Made by a program: the position numbers and the translations under genes | The notes under the pieces: generated by a model | The model's input: the letters and a program-made list of their open reading frames with translations, nothing else | What the model was told of the DNA's origin: nothing | Databases searched by the model: none | Source: Mesostigma viride | Taxonomy: Eukaryota > Streptophyta > Mesostigmatophyceae > Mesostigmatales > Mesostigmataceae | Direction: 5' to 3' | Length of the DNA stretch: 51,485 nucleotides | Assembly: GCA_009746045.1 (NCBI GenBank) | Contig: RPFO01000253.1 | Coordinates: forward strand, 5,909,282-5,960,766 | Shown: positions 24,961 to 35,289 of the stretch, in pieces | Layout of the letters: every line of letters begins with the position of its first letter | Position numbering within the stretch: the stretch's first letter is position 1

Positions 24961-26327
24961 ATGATGACCCCAAAAGCAAAACGGGGTTTGGAAAGGGAGC
25001 TTTCCGGCTCCCAGCCCAACCCACTCGCCATCGTCCTTGCCCAGCCGCCTGCATGGGCTCGCAACATGGCCAGCAAACCCATCGCCAAGCGCCTCGCCCG
25101 AGCCCAAGAAACCCTGCCGCGAACACAAATGGCGACAGTGGCTACCAGATTACGACCGCTTTTCTTTTCAGCACTGGCTGCAGCTTACCACAGAAGAATG
25201 CGCCGAAATAGTGCGTTACTTAGCACAGGAACGCAAGCTCCATGGGGCCACAGCGCCCATCCCCGCCGACAACCAGGATGCGTTCCATACTAGGCCAGAG
25301 CTCCAACAACGCCTCGCCATCCTGTGCAGCTTCTACCAGCTACCTATGGCCAAAATCGACGCCAAGATCCGCGCCCCAGCCCAGCCTGCACGGCCGACAG
25401 CCACCTCGGCTTCCTCCCTCTGCAAGGATGATATCCGAGCAGTGCTGGAGGAGCACGTGACCTGGCCGTTGGCCGAGAAGCTGACCTCGCTGAACACCAC
25501 GCTCAACACGGTGGAGGCCCTGGTCTCCAATGTGGAAACCAAGGTCGTCCACAAGCTTCAGCCCCAGTTCACGACGCTGCATACCGCGGCGCAGGCATCT
25601 GAGACGCACGCTGCACTTGTCTCTCGCCTTAACCAGGTGGAGGGCAAGTGCGGCGTGCTCATGAAGAAGCTTGAAGCCATCACCGCCCACACCGAGGCCC
25701 TTGCCTCACAGGTCCCAAAGATAGCGGAGCAGACGGCCACCATCGCATCCCAGCCACCCCGGCTGGATGCTGGTGACCTCCCGCCCCTCTCCTATGCGGA
25801 CCTGCTGCGGACAGCGACCGCCTCCACCACCGACGCCATCGCTACGAAGCTCCAGGAGCTTGAAGACCTTCGCCAGGCTCAACAACGGGAGGCCACCGAC
25901 CGCGCCCACCGCGACTGCCGGGTGGTGCTGCGTCGCTTCGGACCCCAGAAGCCAGGTGAGACGTCAACCTCCCTTGCTGACGAGCTTAAGGACCAGCTCC
26001 TTACCCTCATGGGCCTGGTAGGTGAGGTAGAACTGCGTGGGTGCCACCGCCTTCCCCACTCACGGGACAAGGCGGCTCCCCCACCAGTCCTGCTCACCTT
26101 CCCCTCCCGTGAGGACAAGCAGCGGTTCCTCTCTCGTCGCAAGCGGTTGCACGACCTCATGCACCTGGACGCTGGACGACGACCTGACCCCCGCTCAGCA
26201 GCAGCAGCGACGTGACCTGTGGCCTGAATACCTCCGCCACAAGCAGGACCCCCAGAAGCCCAAGGTGTACTGGAGGGGCGGGGACCTGATGATCAACCAC
26301 AAGATGTGGACGCCCCCAGCGGGCTAG
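24961..26327 (+). pseudogene. LINE ORF1-like protein, copy 2 (frameshifted)
   Basis: The ATG at 24961 (MMTPKAKRGLERELSGSQPN) matches the start of copy 1. The frame shifts near 25080-25140, then runs 25140-26170 through a long coiled coil (LTSLNTTLNTVEALVSNVET) and an RRM-like block (RDCRVVLRRFGPQKPGETST, PPPVLLTFPSREDKQRFL), and shifts again near 26170 into LDDDLTPAQQQQRRDLWPEY and KVYWRGGDLMINHK before TAG. The family is the same as 21574-24392, including the TGGCTGACGGCGG leader (24805, 24820; 21451 in copy 1). No reverse transcriptase follows within 4 kb, so both copies look like ORF1-only half-LINEs. Confidence 0.75.
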
Positions 26328-26897
26328 AATAGCTTGTAGCCCTAGCTTTACTTCAATGGTAGTCACTGCATGCCGGCCGCCATGCATGGCAGCCATGCTT
26401 AGAATGTTTGCCTAGTTGTGCCACCTTACCTAGTCACGTGCACCGCTAACGCACGGTACACAACCAGCCATAGCCTTAGCTTAGTCCTTGTACACACATC
26501 AAATTTTTCCCGCGGAGAGCCGGCCGGAAAAATCTTTCCGACTTCGGCCCCGCGACTGAGCTGGACGGTACGGACCAAATTTCGGTGCAAATTGTGGCCA
26601 AAAAGCCATGTCGGCTGATTTAATGGCGGTGACCTTGATGGAGGCATTTAAGCATTATTAACGCTGGAAAATTTTGCTGCACATGCTCCGAGATGTGCGA
26701 TCACTCATGATATTTTTTTTTTCTATTTTACCGACGTGCTGCAAGCTGAAAAAGATATTCGCGCGGGGGTGGGTACGAGCCTGCCGACCCTTTTGCGGGC
26801 TGCTGTCCGCAGTCTGATGCAAAAAAGTACACCATCGCGGTAGCCCATCCTCCACGGGGCTCGTGTGCGATAAGAGCGAATTTCTCTTCGTTGGTAA
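26328..26897. other. non-coding stretch before the split-repeat element
   Basis: No gene seen. TTTTTCCCGCGGAGAGCCGG followed by CCGGAAAAATC forms an imperfect inverted repeat near 26505-26540. The DNA from about 26470 may be the left part of the unit that continues at 29338 and then 36864. Confidence 0.35.
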
Positions 26898-27796
26898 TCG
26901 GGGTTCTTTGAACGGAGTTTCTTCTATACGTGAATGCGGGAACAAGAGGCCGCTGGATGAGCGGCTTATAGGTCGTAGTGTTTTCTCGTAGCTGTTTGGC
27001 TAGAGCTTTTGTGATTAGTAGATGCAGTATAGTGCATGGTTGAAAAATGAATTAAATAAAATGTGCGTTCCGCGCTTGGGTTGATTATACCCGGGCGGAA
27101 CGGGGCGTGAGGTGCAGTGCCCCTGAAAAGAACAACCTACGCATTATTTAATACTAGCCGTGCAGATTCGGGATATTCTACCCCCGGTCTGTACGGTTAG
27201 CGTCTTACTAGCATCACTGAACATAAGGGTTTAATGACGTCAGTTAGGCCCGGTCTATACGACTTTTATTAAAAAGCTTAAGGGCACAAATTTACACGTG
27301 GACGGCTCGATCTTGCCAATTTTTCATCTTGCGGTGCTCCTCGAGGCAAGCCATCAAGGCGGGGATCGATGCGGCCGTAGCAAGATCGGATCGCGTAACG
27401 CTAACGTAACTCCCATAACCGCCCGAAAATTAGGTGGTGGAACCGCTGTGTACGAACTGGGTACGGCGGTACCAAGTTCAAGTTAAAATGGGTCCGATTT
27501 TTAATAAATCAGCGCATTTTAAGGGGGGTCATGTCATTAAAAATCACGTTAAAAATATAATGGGCTACTCGGCAACATAACATAAATTTGGCGGGAGAAT
27601 CTCGACTGTAAGATTTTGCCGTCCACCTTATAACGTCTTCGTACTGTTCCCCACACGCGCCGTATGCCTCCGTCCACGGTGACTTGAGCCCAACCTTTTT
27701 AATAAAATTCGTATAGACCGGGCCTTAGCTAGGGATAAGGGAGGTTTTGCGACTAAAAGCCGCTCTGGCTGGTTTTGTCGGCCTCTTTCTTTGCTC
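26898..27796 (+). repeat. split direct repeat A1 (with MITE insertion)
   Basis: Starts TCGGGGTTCTTTGAACGGAG and ends GGCCTCTTTCTTTGCTC. It matches 28760-29177 almost base for base outside the inserted MITE (for example CATAAGGG here, CATGAGGG in A2). Confidence 0.9.
27247..27724. mobile_element. PIF/Harbinger-like (Tourist-type) MITE, 478 bp
   Basis: Left terminus GGCCCGGTCTATACGA and its reverse complement TCGTATAGACCGGGCC at the right; the inverted similarity continues about 30 bp (CTTTTATTAAAAAG, one mismatch). It is flanked by TTA on both sides (27244-27246 and 27725-27727). The uninterrupted sequence with a single TTA is present in the sister repeat A2 at 29106-29108. The 3-bp TTA duplication and GG(G)CC-type ends are the PIF/Harbinger signature. 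No coding capacity. Confidence 0.9.
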
Positions 27797-27896
27797 GTTG
27801 TCGTTGCGGCGGCAGCCGCAGCTATGGGTGCTGCGGAGCAAAATCCCAAAAGCACTGGTTGCACCGGCCACTTGGCCAGTGGTGAGACTTCCAGTT

Positions 27897-27932
27897 GTTA
27901 ACCGGCCAGGCGTAGTTCCTCGGCCGGTTAAC
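27897..27932. repeat. hairpin GTTAACCGGCC...GGCCGGTTAAC
   Basis: Perfect 11-bp inverted repeat with a 14-bp loop at the start of the element body. Possibly structural or regulatory; not assignable. Confidence 0.65.
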
Positions 27933-28632
27933 TAAAAGAAAAGAAAATGATTACCTCCGGTCCGCACCTTTTCCCCAGCTTGGGGTCTTTGGTGGGCCGG
28001 GTGCCGTGACAGGTGCTCAACTGTCGCTTGGTCGGCCCAGTGCGCGAGCTCGTGCTCCGTACCTGGGGATGCTTGCACCCCGGGTTGGAGCCGGATGGCT
28101 GGCACTGGCGACCCGTGTCTCGGTCCGCGGCCTGAGGCTTTTTCTTCGGAAATTGCTGCTGGCCAGCAAACTTTGCAATAGCCTTCCGCCGAGGGGGGGT
28201 GGTTGGGGCTGGGGACGGCGATGGGAAAAGCGCCTAAGCTAGAAATTTTTTCCCCACGCATAGAAACCTCGGGGGGGAATGCGGTCTTGGCTGAACGGAC
28301 TCTCGTTCAGCCAGGTGCCTGGGGCTGTGGCCTCGGGCATCCGGGCTGGCGGGGCCTGGGCTAGGTCCACGTTTTTTCTCGAAGCACCCCGGGTCTATGG
28401 GGAGACGGCCATAGCGGTACCGACTCGGGGCCCCGAGAGGGGTCATGATAGGCTGGCCGTGCGCAATCGCAGTGCACATGCGCTGGGCCTTTTTGGGCCT
28501 GGCCATGCATCCACAGCCGCCGGGCACACGCCTCCCGATGTGGGGGGGCTCCCGTTTTGCGGCAGGGCGGTCACTTGTGACAACGAGCAAGGTGGAGTGC
28601 GGCTTCAAGGGAAAGCCAGGGCGGGGGTGATT

Positions 28633-28759
28633 GGGCAACGTACTTCATGAAGGGCCTTGAACGGCGTGCCTCCGGGCATGTCAAACGTGTCACATGTATG
28701 CTTCCACTTATTGTTTTAATGAAGATGCTGGTTTTTGTGGGAGCTACGTGGGACATGAA
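28633..28759 (+). repeat. split direct repeat B1
   Basis: 127 bp from GGGCAACGTACTTCATGAAG to CTACGTGGGACATGAA; the same sequence is at 29211-29337. It directly abuts A2. Confidence 0.9.
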
Positions 28760-29177
28760 TCGGGGTTCTTTGAACGGAGTTTCTTCTATACGTGAATGCG
28801 GGAACAAGAGGCCGCTGGATGAGCGGCTTATAGGTCGTAGTGTTTTCTCGTAGCTGTTTGGCTAGAGCTTTTGTGATTAGTAGATGCAGTATAGTGCATG
28901 GTTGAAAAATGAATTAAATAAAATGTGCGTTCCGCGCTTGGGTTGATTATACCCGGGCGGAACGGGGCGTGAGGTGCAGTGCCCCTGAAAAGAACAACCT
29001 ACGCATTATTTAATACTAGCCGTGCAGATTCGGGATATTCTACCCCCGGTCTGTACGGTTAGCGTCTTACTAGCATCACTGAACATGAGGGTTTAATGAC
29101 GTCAGTTAGCTAGGGATAAGGGAGGTTTTGCGACTAAAAGCCGCTCTGGCTGGTTTTGTCGGCCTCTTTCTTTGCTC
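28760..29177 (+). repeat. split direct repeat A2
   Basis: 418-bp partner of A1 without the MITE. It provides the empty site for that insertion. Confidence 0.9.
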
Positions 29178-29210
29178 CCCACCCACCCACCCTTGTCTTG
29201 GTTGCCTCTA

Positions 29211-29337
29211 GGGCAACGTACTTCATGAAGGGCCTTGAACGGCGTGCCTCCGGGCATGTCAAACGTGTCACATGTATGCTTCCACTTATTGTTTTAATGA
29301 AGATGCTGGTTTTTGTGGGAGCTACGTGGGACATGAA
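29211..29337 (+). repeat. split direct repeat B2 (element 3' end)
   Basis: 127-bp partner of B1, separated from A2 by a 33-bp CCCACCC-rich spacer. The sequence to its right (GTCTATTTTAGCG) is flanking DNA. Confidence 0.88.
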
Positions 29338-29735
29338 GTCTATTTTAGCGTTACCACGAGCTTTTCCCGAAAAATTTTCAGTTCGGTTTATTTCCTCGTT
29401 AAATCTGCTAGTGGGTGCTTCGGAGCTCTAAAACCCCTGAAATCCACCGCCCCCCCCTCCCCCCGATGCTTCATTGTATTGCCCAGATCATCATGAATTC
29501 GACGGAAGGCAACCTGCGGTATTGTTACCAGTGTGGCGACAAGCTTAGGCGCCGCACGTCCAATGGTGATCTCACCTACGCTGGCCAGCCGCGCCAGATT
29601 CACTCCTCCAAGTGCGTCATGTGCGACGTTAAGTACCAGAATATTTGCGCTAGCAGTGTACGGCCCTGGCAAGTTTCTTATAATCGCAAGATTGTGGCTG
29701 GCATGGAATGGAAGCCAAGAGCCAACAAATATTTC

Positions 29736-29872
29736 TTCTATTAACCGTGGAACTCCAGGGTAACCAGACTCTTTATTAAAACAATGAGTGGAGCACATAC
29801 AAAAGGCAGGCCACATCCCGGCCGCCGATGCTCATGGGAACACTTATTGCTTGGCAAAGGCTAGCCTTACCC
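29736..29872 (-). repeat. split direct repeat B2 of the YR element
   Basis: 137 bp starting TTCTATTAACCGTGGAACTC (plus strand), nearly identical to 30330-30466. Its left edge is the exact junction with the interrupted ORF. Confidence 0.9.
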
Positions 29873-29897
29873 CCAAACACGCAGGGAGGGTGGGCGG

Positions 29898-30329
29898 GAA
29901 AAGAAAAGAGGCCGACCTTAGCTAGGTGGGTTTGTTTTTATCCTTTTTTGCGTGTCATGCGGCCTTGGCCCGGACGGCATTTTTTCGCCACGCAAATGTT
30001 GCGTCTGAACAAATGACGCAATGTGGCGTTCTAATTGCCGGCAGCTTACGTAAGGCTGCCGGGGCTATTAGGTCACATATTGCGTGAGAGAAAGAATCTA
30101 GATCTAGTTAATCACTACGCCATGAGCCAAGAAACCTAGACAGTGGCAGGTTTATATCTCAACGTAGCTCCTGCCACCTGGCCAAGAAAAACTGGCCAAA
30201 GTTTTGGCCACGACTGATCCGGATCAGGCCGCACCGGCCTCAAAAAGTAAGTCACGTGAACCCAATAACCTAGCTATAGCGGCCACCCTTCCATCTCACT
30301 ATAAAGAAACTATGTTCAGAGAACCACGA
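29898..30329 (-). repeat. split direct repeat A2 of the YR element
   Basis: 432 bp from GAAAAGAAAAGAGGCCGACC to GTTCAGAGAACCACGA, matching 36432-36863. Confidence 0.92.
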
Positions 30330-30466
30330 TTCTATTAACCGTGGAACTCCAGGGTAACCAGACTCTTTATTAAAACAATGAGTGGAGCACATACAAAAGG
30401 CAGGCCATATCCCGGCCGCCGATGCTCATGGGAACACTTATTGCTTGGCAAAGGCTAGCCTTACCC
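30330..30466 (-). repeat. split direct repeat B1 of the YR element
   Basis: 137-bp partner of B2, immediately next to A2. In PAT/Ngaro elements this B1-A2 junction matches the joined ends of the circular intermediate (family knowledge). Confidence 0.9.
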
Positions 30467-30759
30467 TTATATCCCTCCCTGGCGATCCATGCCAGGGGCA
30501 AAGAACCTAGCATAATGACATAGAAATGAACAACCAAACTAGGTGGAGGGCAATTTCAAAATAGCCCGCCAGGCCCGAGGGGGGCAGGCGGCCATGGCCC
30601 GAAGAATAACCTCAGGCAGCTCCACCTCCAAACTGCGGTGCAAGCCCACATAATGGGCAACCGTGGAGCTGCTAAGCCAGCGCCCCCGGCCCTGGATGTC
30701 CCCCATGCTGCGACCCGCGAGGAAATCATGAGTGGCACCTCCATGCCGCAGCCCGTGAA

Positions 30760-32394
30760 TTCGACCCCTGTACTTTGCCGCCCCCCTCCAGGGTTGCCTC
30801 CAAGCGGTCCATGCCGCCCACCCGGCGGTCGCTATTCAGGCCTACTTGGATGATATCTACCTTCTGGGCCCTGTGCCGGACACCACCGCGGCTCTGCTGG
30901 CACTGCAGACCGCGGTGGCCGACATCAACCTCCAGTTGACCCTTGCCAAGTGCGCGGTGTACTCGCCCCAAGGTGATTGCTCCGGCTTTCCGCCCCAGCT
31001 CTTGGGCCGGGACGAGCGCCTCCATGGGTTGGATGTCCTCGGCGTTCCGGTAGGCGACCCCGCGTTTGTCATCGATGCTCTGCGGGCCGCCCTCGAGGCA
31101 CGCACTGAGGTACTGCCCTTGATTGCGCGCCTTCATGATTCGCAGACCAAGGGTCTGCTTCTGTGGTTTTGCGCTCACCCTCGCGTCGTTCACTGGCTCC
31201 GGGGCGCTCTTCCGTCTCAGGTCCGGCTGGCCGCCGAGGGCCACGACGAACGCATCCAGTCGGCCTTGGCGCAGCTGGTCCCGGGCCCCGACCTCCCGCC
31301 ACATGCTATTCGCATTGCCTCCCTGCCTGCACGGATGGGTGGCTGCGGTCTGACTCGTGCCGCCCGGCTGGCCCCAGCAGCCTTTTTGGGCTCCGTCGCT
31401 CAGTCGTGGGCGGAAAGCTGCCGGCTCCTGCCCCTTTTGGCAACGGCAGCGCCTGACCTCCTGGACCCCAGCAGCCCTTTGCCCTTCGTCACCGCCATCC
31501 AGGAGGCCTATGCTGAGATCCAGCAGGCCTGTTCTCCCGTCCGTGCCGCTCAGGCGGTACAGCGCCACCTCCCTCGCGGCACTCCCTCGGTCGCCTCCGT
31601 TCAATCTCCCGCCGCATTCCCTGCTCGCGTCATCGATAAACACCAGAAAACCTACGCGGGTATTCTGCACACGGCTGATTGGATTGCTCTTTTCGCGGAC
31701 CTCAACGCCCAGGGACGTGCGTGGCTGTTCTCGCTTTCCTTGCGGAGTGTGGGCTCGGCGTACCTTCGTGCTCTTCCCATGGCCCCCCCATTCGCCTTGG
31801 CTCCCAGCCACTACTCGGTGGCGCTCCGGCACCAGCTATTTGCCCCGCAGCCTCTTGTTCCGGCCGGGCGGCCTTGTGGTAGCTGTGGGCAGCCGCTGGA
31901 TCCCACGGGGACTCACTACCTTGCCTGCATGGGGGGCCAACAGAATCAGAATTGGTATTTGTATTTGCACACTGTCCTCCTGACGGTGGTGCTCGCCATG
32001 ATTCGGTCGGTTTTCCCCCACGCGAACATCCGGTCCGAGGATGCGGATGGCGCTGCCTTCTATTCCCCCAACCACCGGCCTGACATCGTGGTGCTGGACT
32101 TTGAGGGGGGTGGCCGGCATCTGCTTATTGACGTTTCGGTGGCGCGGCCCTTGGCCCTTAGCCACGTGGCTGGGGCCTCCCTCACGGCAGGTTACACGGC
32201 GGACCGGGCGGAGCGGGCCAAGCTCCTGGCCTACGGCGACGTCGGGCACCATCGTGTGGTGCCCTTTGTCCTGGAGGAGTTTGGGGCCATGGGGCCCCTG
32301 ACCTCCGCCTTCTTCAAGGAGTGTTGCCGGCTAGCTCCGGGAGGACCGGCTGGACCTGGAGGGCCAGCGGGCCCCATGGTCGGCGCGGACCATG
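30760..32394 (+). mobile_element. LINE fragment: RT C-terminus and restriction-like endonuclease
   Basis: Plus-strand reading begins inside RT motif B (PLYFAAPLQGCLQAVHAAHP), passes AYLDDIYLLGP (catalytic YLDD, 30843-30854), a long thumb/connection region, a CGSCGQPLDPTGTHYLACMG zinc motif (about 31873-31935), and RPDIVVLDFEGGGRHLLIDV (about 32074-32135), the PD-(D/E)XK core of RLE-type LINEs. It is opposite in strand to the host YR gene. It lacks both the 5' RT half and a 3' UTR; the frame is still open at the right edge. GTGAA occurs at both edges (30755-30759, 32395-32399) as a possible target duplication. It splits the recombinase between QIFT and HGLRHGG. Confidence 0.78.
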
Positions 32395-33093
32395 GTGAAA
32401 ATCTGGGCGACCCCCAAGGCCTGACCGGCATCCTGCCAAATGCGCCTGAATTGCGGGTAGGTGAAAGGGAACACGGCCTCCCAAGCGTGCTTACCCGCGA
32501 TGCAGTGACGGAGGATGGTTTCAGACATCACATCTTCTACCACCACGGACTGAGTCTTGCCCTTAGAGGTCTTGGTAGACCTCAGCAGTAGGGCGCCCCG
32601 TTGAGCCGGCCCAAGCCGAACGTCAGGCTGGAGGCGCACATGGCCAACACGGAGGTTCAGCGCCTCCGAGATGCGCAGGTCATGGCGGAACACGATGACC
32701 ACCAGCAGGCCCGCAAGGCGCTGACCTTGCATGACCATCGTGCTGGCAAGTGCAAACGCCGCCTCCCATGGAATGGGAGGAGGAGCACGGGGGGGCACAA
32801 GTGTTTTCCACCCAGCGAGGACGCCACGGGCCAAGTCCCACCGCTTCACCATACCGGGATAATAAAGTTGCAACCCCATCAAGGCATTGACACACGTTTG
32901 GCGGCTGTACCCCCGAAAATGAGCCCAGGCGACATACGCACAAAATGTCTCCTCAAGGGTGTCAGCTCGTGACGATGACCCGTCCGCCCGCCCACCAGCC
33001 TCCCACCAAGTCAAGAGGGAATCAAGACCACGACGGTAGGCCAGCAAAGTAGCCGGCTTTACTTTCCCCTCTAGCAATGGAAGGTAGCTAACA

Positions 33094-33130
33094 GGTGCAG
33101 GGGGCCCCGGGTTAGGATGGATGCCCTCCG
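33094..33130 (-). other. 2A-like NPGP motif between RNase H and recombinase
   Basis: The minus strand reads DLTAEGIHPNPGPP at the join between the RNase H end (PADGVSR) and the start of the recombinase (LLAYRRGLDSLL). NPGP-Pro is the invariant end of ribosome-skipping 2A peptides, but the upstream D-x-E residues of the consensus are replaced (G-I-H-P), so activity is uncertain. Confidence 0.4.
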
Positions 33131-35289
33131 CGGTCAGGTCGCGCACCCAGCCTGCCAAGAAAGTCGCCATGGATTGGCCGCGAGAAACGCCATCGGCTGG
33201 TTGAAGTGCACTCGGCGTCCACACCCACTGGGAACGACTCCCAGTGGCGAGGGTCAGCGCGCACAAGCGGCGGCAGTGCTTGTTGAGCTTGTGGGATGAG
33301 GACCGCCCCTTAGCCAAGCAGCCCAACGCCGCGGTGGAGTCCACCAACCTCACCACCCGCTTGCCTCGGTTTGCCAAGCTGCGCGCACTCCTCTCCACGC
33401 CCTTCACTGCAGCCCGCACCTCCTTCTCGTTGATGTGCATCCCCGGATCCCGCCAACGACTCCTGACCCCAACCCGCCATTGCTGGCTAGTGATTGCTTG
33501 TTGCGCCCGCGCGCTCAGTGGCCTAGGGCCAGCGTAGGCCACCTCACTTGGTATGAGCAAAGTCGGGTACCCCCGCACCTCTCGTGCCCTCGCCAGCTCC
33601 ATCACATCACCCGGCTCCATGGTTGCGTACACGACACCTTGCCCGTAGGTGGACGCGTCAGATGCAACCACCTCACGTGCCAAAGGTGCGCTTCGGTCAA
33701 CCCGTAGCATGGGAGCCAAGGCCAGGGCACACTCCAACTCCTCCCGCACCCCGGCCCACAGCACCCAGGATCGCTGCCCCCACCCTTGCAGGCTGATGAA
33801 TTTGAAACATTGCTGCCAAATGGACAAGCAGCTGCGGCTTAACATCTGCAGCCACAACCACCGCCCCAAGACGGCAGCCAGCCCCTCGGCCGTAGCTCGA
33901 CCTCGAGTGAGTATAGCCTGCGTGTGGGCGATCACAAGGTTGAGCTGCTTGACCGTTGGTTCCAGCACGCCGTTCCGTCGGTGCACCACCCCTAGGGCTT
34001 CTAGCTCGTCCCCTTCCAGGCTCGCTCTTAGTCTTCTCCTTAGACGGCACAAGGTTGTTAGGGAGGTAGCCTTCCTCAATAGCGCGCGTGATGAGCTGGT
34101 TCACCGCCTCGCAGGTCCGCCCGTTGCTGGCCACCAAGTCATCAATGGTGATGGACAGCATGGGGGCAGGGGGGTTTCCAGGTCAATCTGAAGCTCCCCG
34201 GCGCGCTCCTCCTTGTACTCGATGGCCAAGCGCAGTGGCTGGCCACACTCGTCGCGCACCAAGGTGAGCTCACCTGCGCTTGAGAGGTAGTTGACCTGGC
34301 GCCTCGGATCCAGGGCACCGGTCATGTAGAGCACCATCTCATGGATGGCCTCCCCCAGCGCCACCGCATGGGAATGTCCCATGGCCAGCACCTTGAGCAC
34401 GGGCCACACCTTCCGCCTCGGCCCTGCCAGACCTACGCTAGTCGACCACACACTAGGAAGCCCTTGGTAGTCCCACCACCACTCGGGCACCTCGATGGAG
34501 TAGTAGTATGACACGAGGTCGCTCTTGGCGCAGTAGCACCAGCCCTTGATGTAGACCTCCACGAGGATGCCCAGGTGGGGTAGCAGGATCTTGGGGGGGT
34601 CCACCCACAGCAGGTTGCCCAGCTTCCTGTTGACGATGAACCGAAGCTCGCCCACCCCCTTGGCCACTCCAAAGCAGCCATCCACCCACTTGGGCCGCCT
34701 CTCCCGGAACGCCACCATGCCCACGCCCGCTGCCCGGCTCATGAGCTTGCCCCATTCATCCATGGAGCATCCCCGGCTGGGCTTGGGCACATTCCAATAC
34801 TTTGCGCTCGCCACGACCGCTGGCTTGATGCAGTTCTCTTCGCTGGCATATATCTCCCGCCAGCTCGGCCGCATAGCCAACAGGTCGAGCAGCCGTGCCT
34901 TCCCCGCCACCTCCGCCTTTGGTAGACTCACCGCGTCCGCGCGCAGTTGTTCATACTTATTCTGCTTCCCATATATTGCATCAGCACCTTCTTGCTCCTG
35001 GCCTGTCGCAACGCCCCCTACGCGGCGACTGTGCCAGGTGCAGTGCCTCTTGACCCTCGCAAGGGCCTCCTCCCTCCCCTTAGAGCACGCCCCTCTAGGG
35101 TTAGGAGGAGGGTCTTGCCCCCTCCCCACAGCCAATTAAGCCAACGCACTACCTTGCATTGCAGTGTGTACTCGCGGTGGCGGCACGTGGCACGCTGTCG
35201 CCGGCGTGCCGATCTCACCCTGCCCCACGCGGTGTACGCTGGCCTAAGTGGGTATGGCAGCGGGAAAAGGGAGCGGTCCCGCTGGGATT

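Larger units (their letters stand above)
26898..29337 (+). mobile_element. non-autonomous YR-retrotransposon with split direct repeats
   Basis: Four blocks in the order A1 (26898-27796), body (27797-28632), B1 (28633-28759), A2 (28760-29177), spacer, B2 (29211-29337). A2 is 418 bp and A1 is 418 bp once its MITE and the duplicated TTA are discounted; B1 and B2 are each 127 bp. B1 abuts A2 directly. A1-body-B1-A2-B2 is the split-direct-repeat architecture of PAT/Ngaro-type tyrosine-recombinase retrotransposons. The 0.84-kb body has no recognisable gag, RT or recombinase, so the element would depend on proteins from elsewhere. No target-site duplication beyond a shared AA is visible, as expected for YR integration. 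Confidence 0.82.
30539..35135 (-). pseudogene. RT - RNase H - tyrosine recombinase of the YR element
   Basis: RT part (35135-34101): ELRFIVNRKLGN, CAKSDLVSYYYSIEVPEWW and the motif B-like VLAMGHSHAV. Motif C, SITIDDLVAS, is in another frame (34161-34080) after a C-run, and a second shift near 34040 returns to the long frame 34079-32331. That frame has RNase H residues (VASDASTYGQG, NEKEVRAAVKG, VRLVDSTAAL, PADGVSR), then the recombinase core (FRHDLRISEALNLRVGHV, STKTSKGKTQ). The recombinase end is on the far side of a LINE insertion (30757-30539): HGLRHGGATHDFL and VAHYVGLHRSLE, with the nucleophilic Tyr codon at 30652-30650, ending at TAG 30541. The order RT-RH-YR is standard for DIRS-order pol. 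Confidence 0.82.

Noticed and set aside
30726-31832. 368-codon minus-strand ORF opposite the LINE RT
   Set aside because: The plus strand carries YLDD, the zinc motif and the PD-(D/E)XK core; the minus frame has none.
33697-34161. Independent 154-codon minus ORF
   Set aside because: Only its first 30 residues (SITIDDLVAS and following) are RT motif C; the rest is out of frame with the continuing RT.
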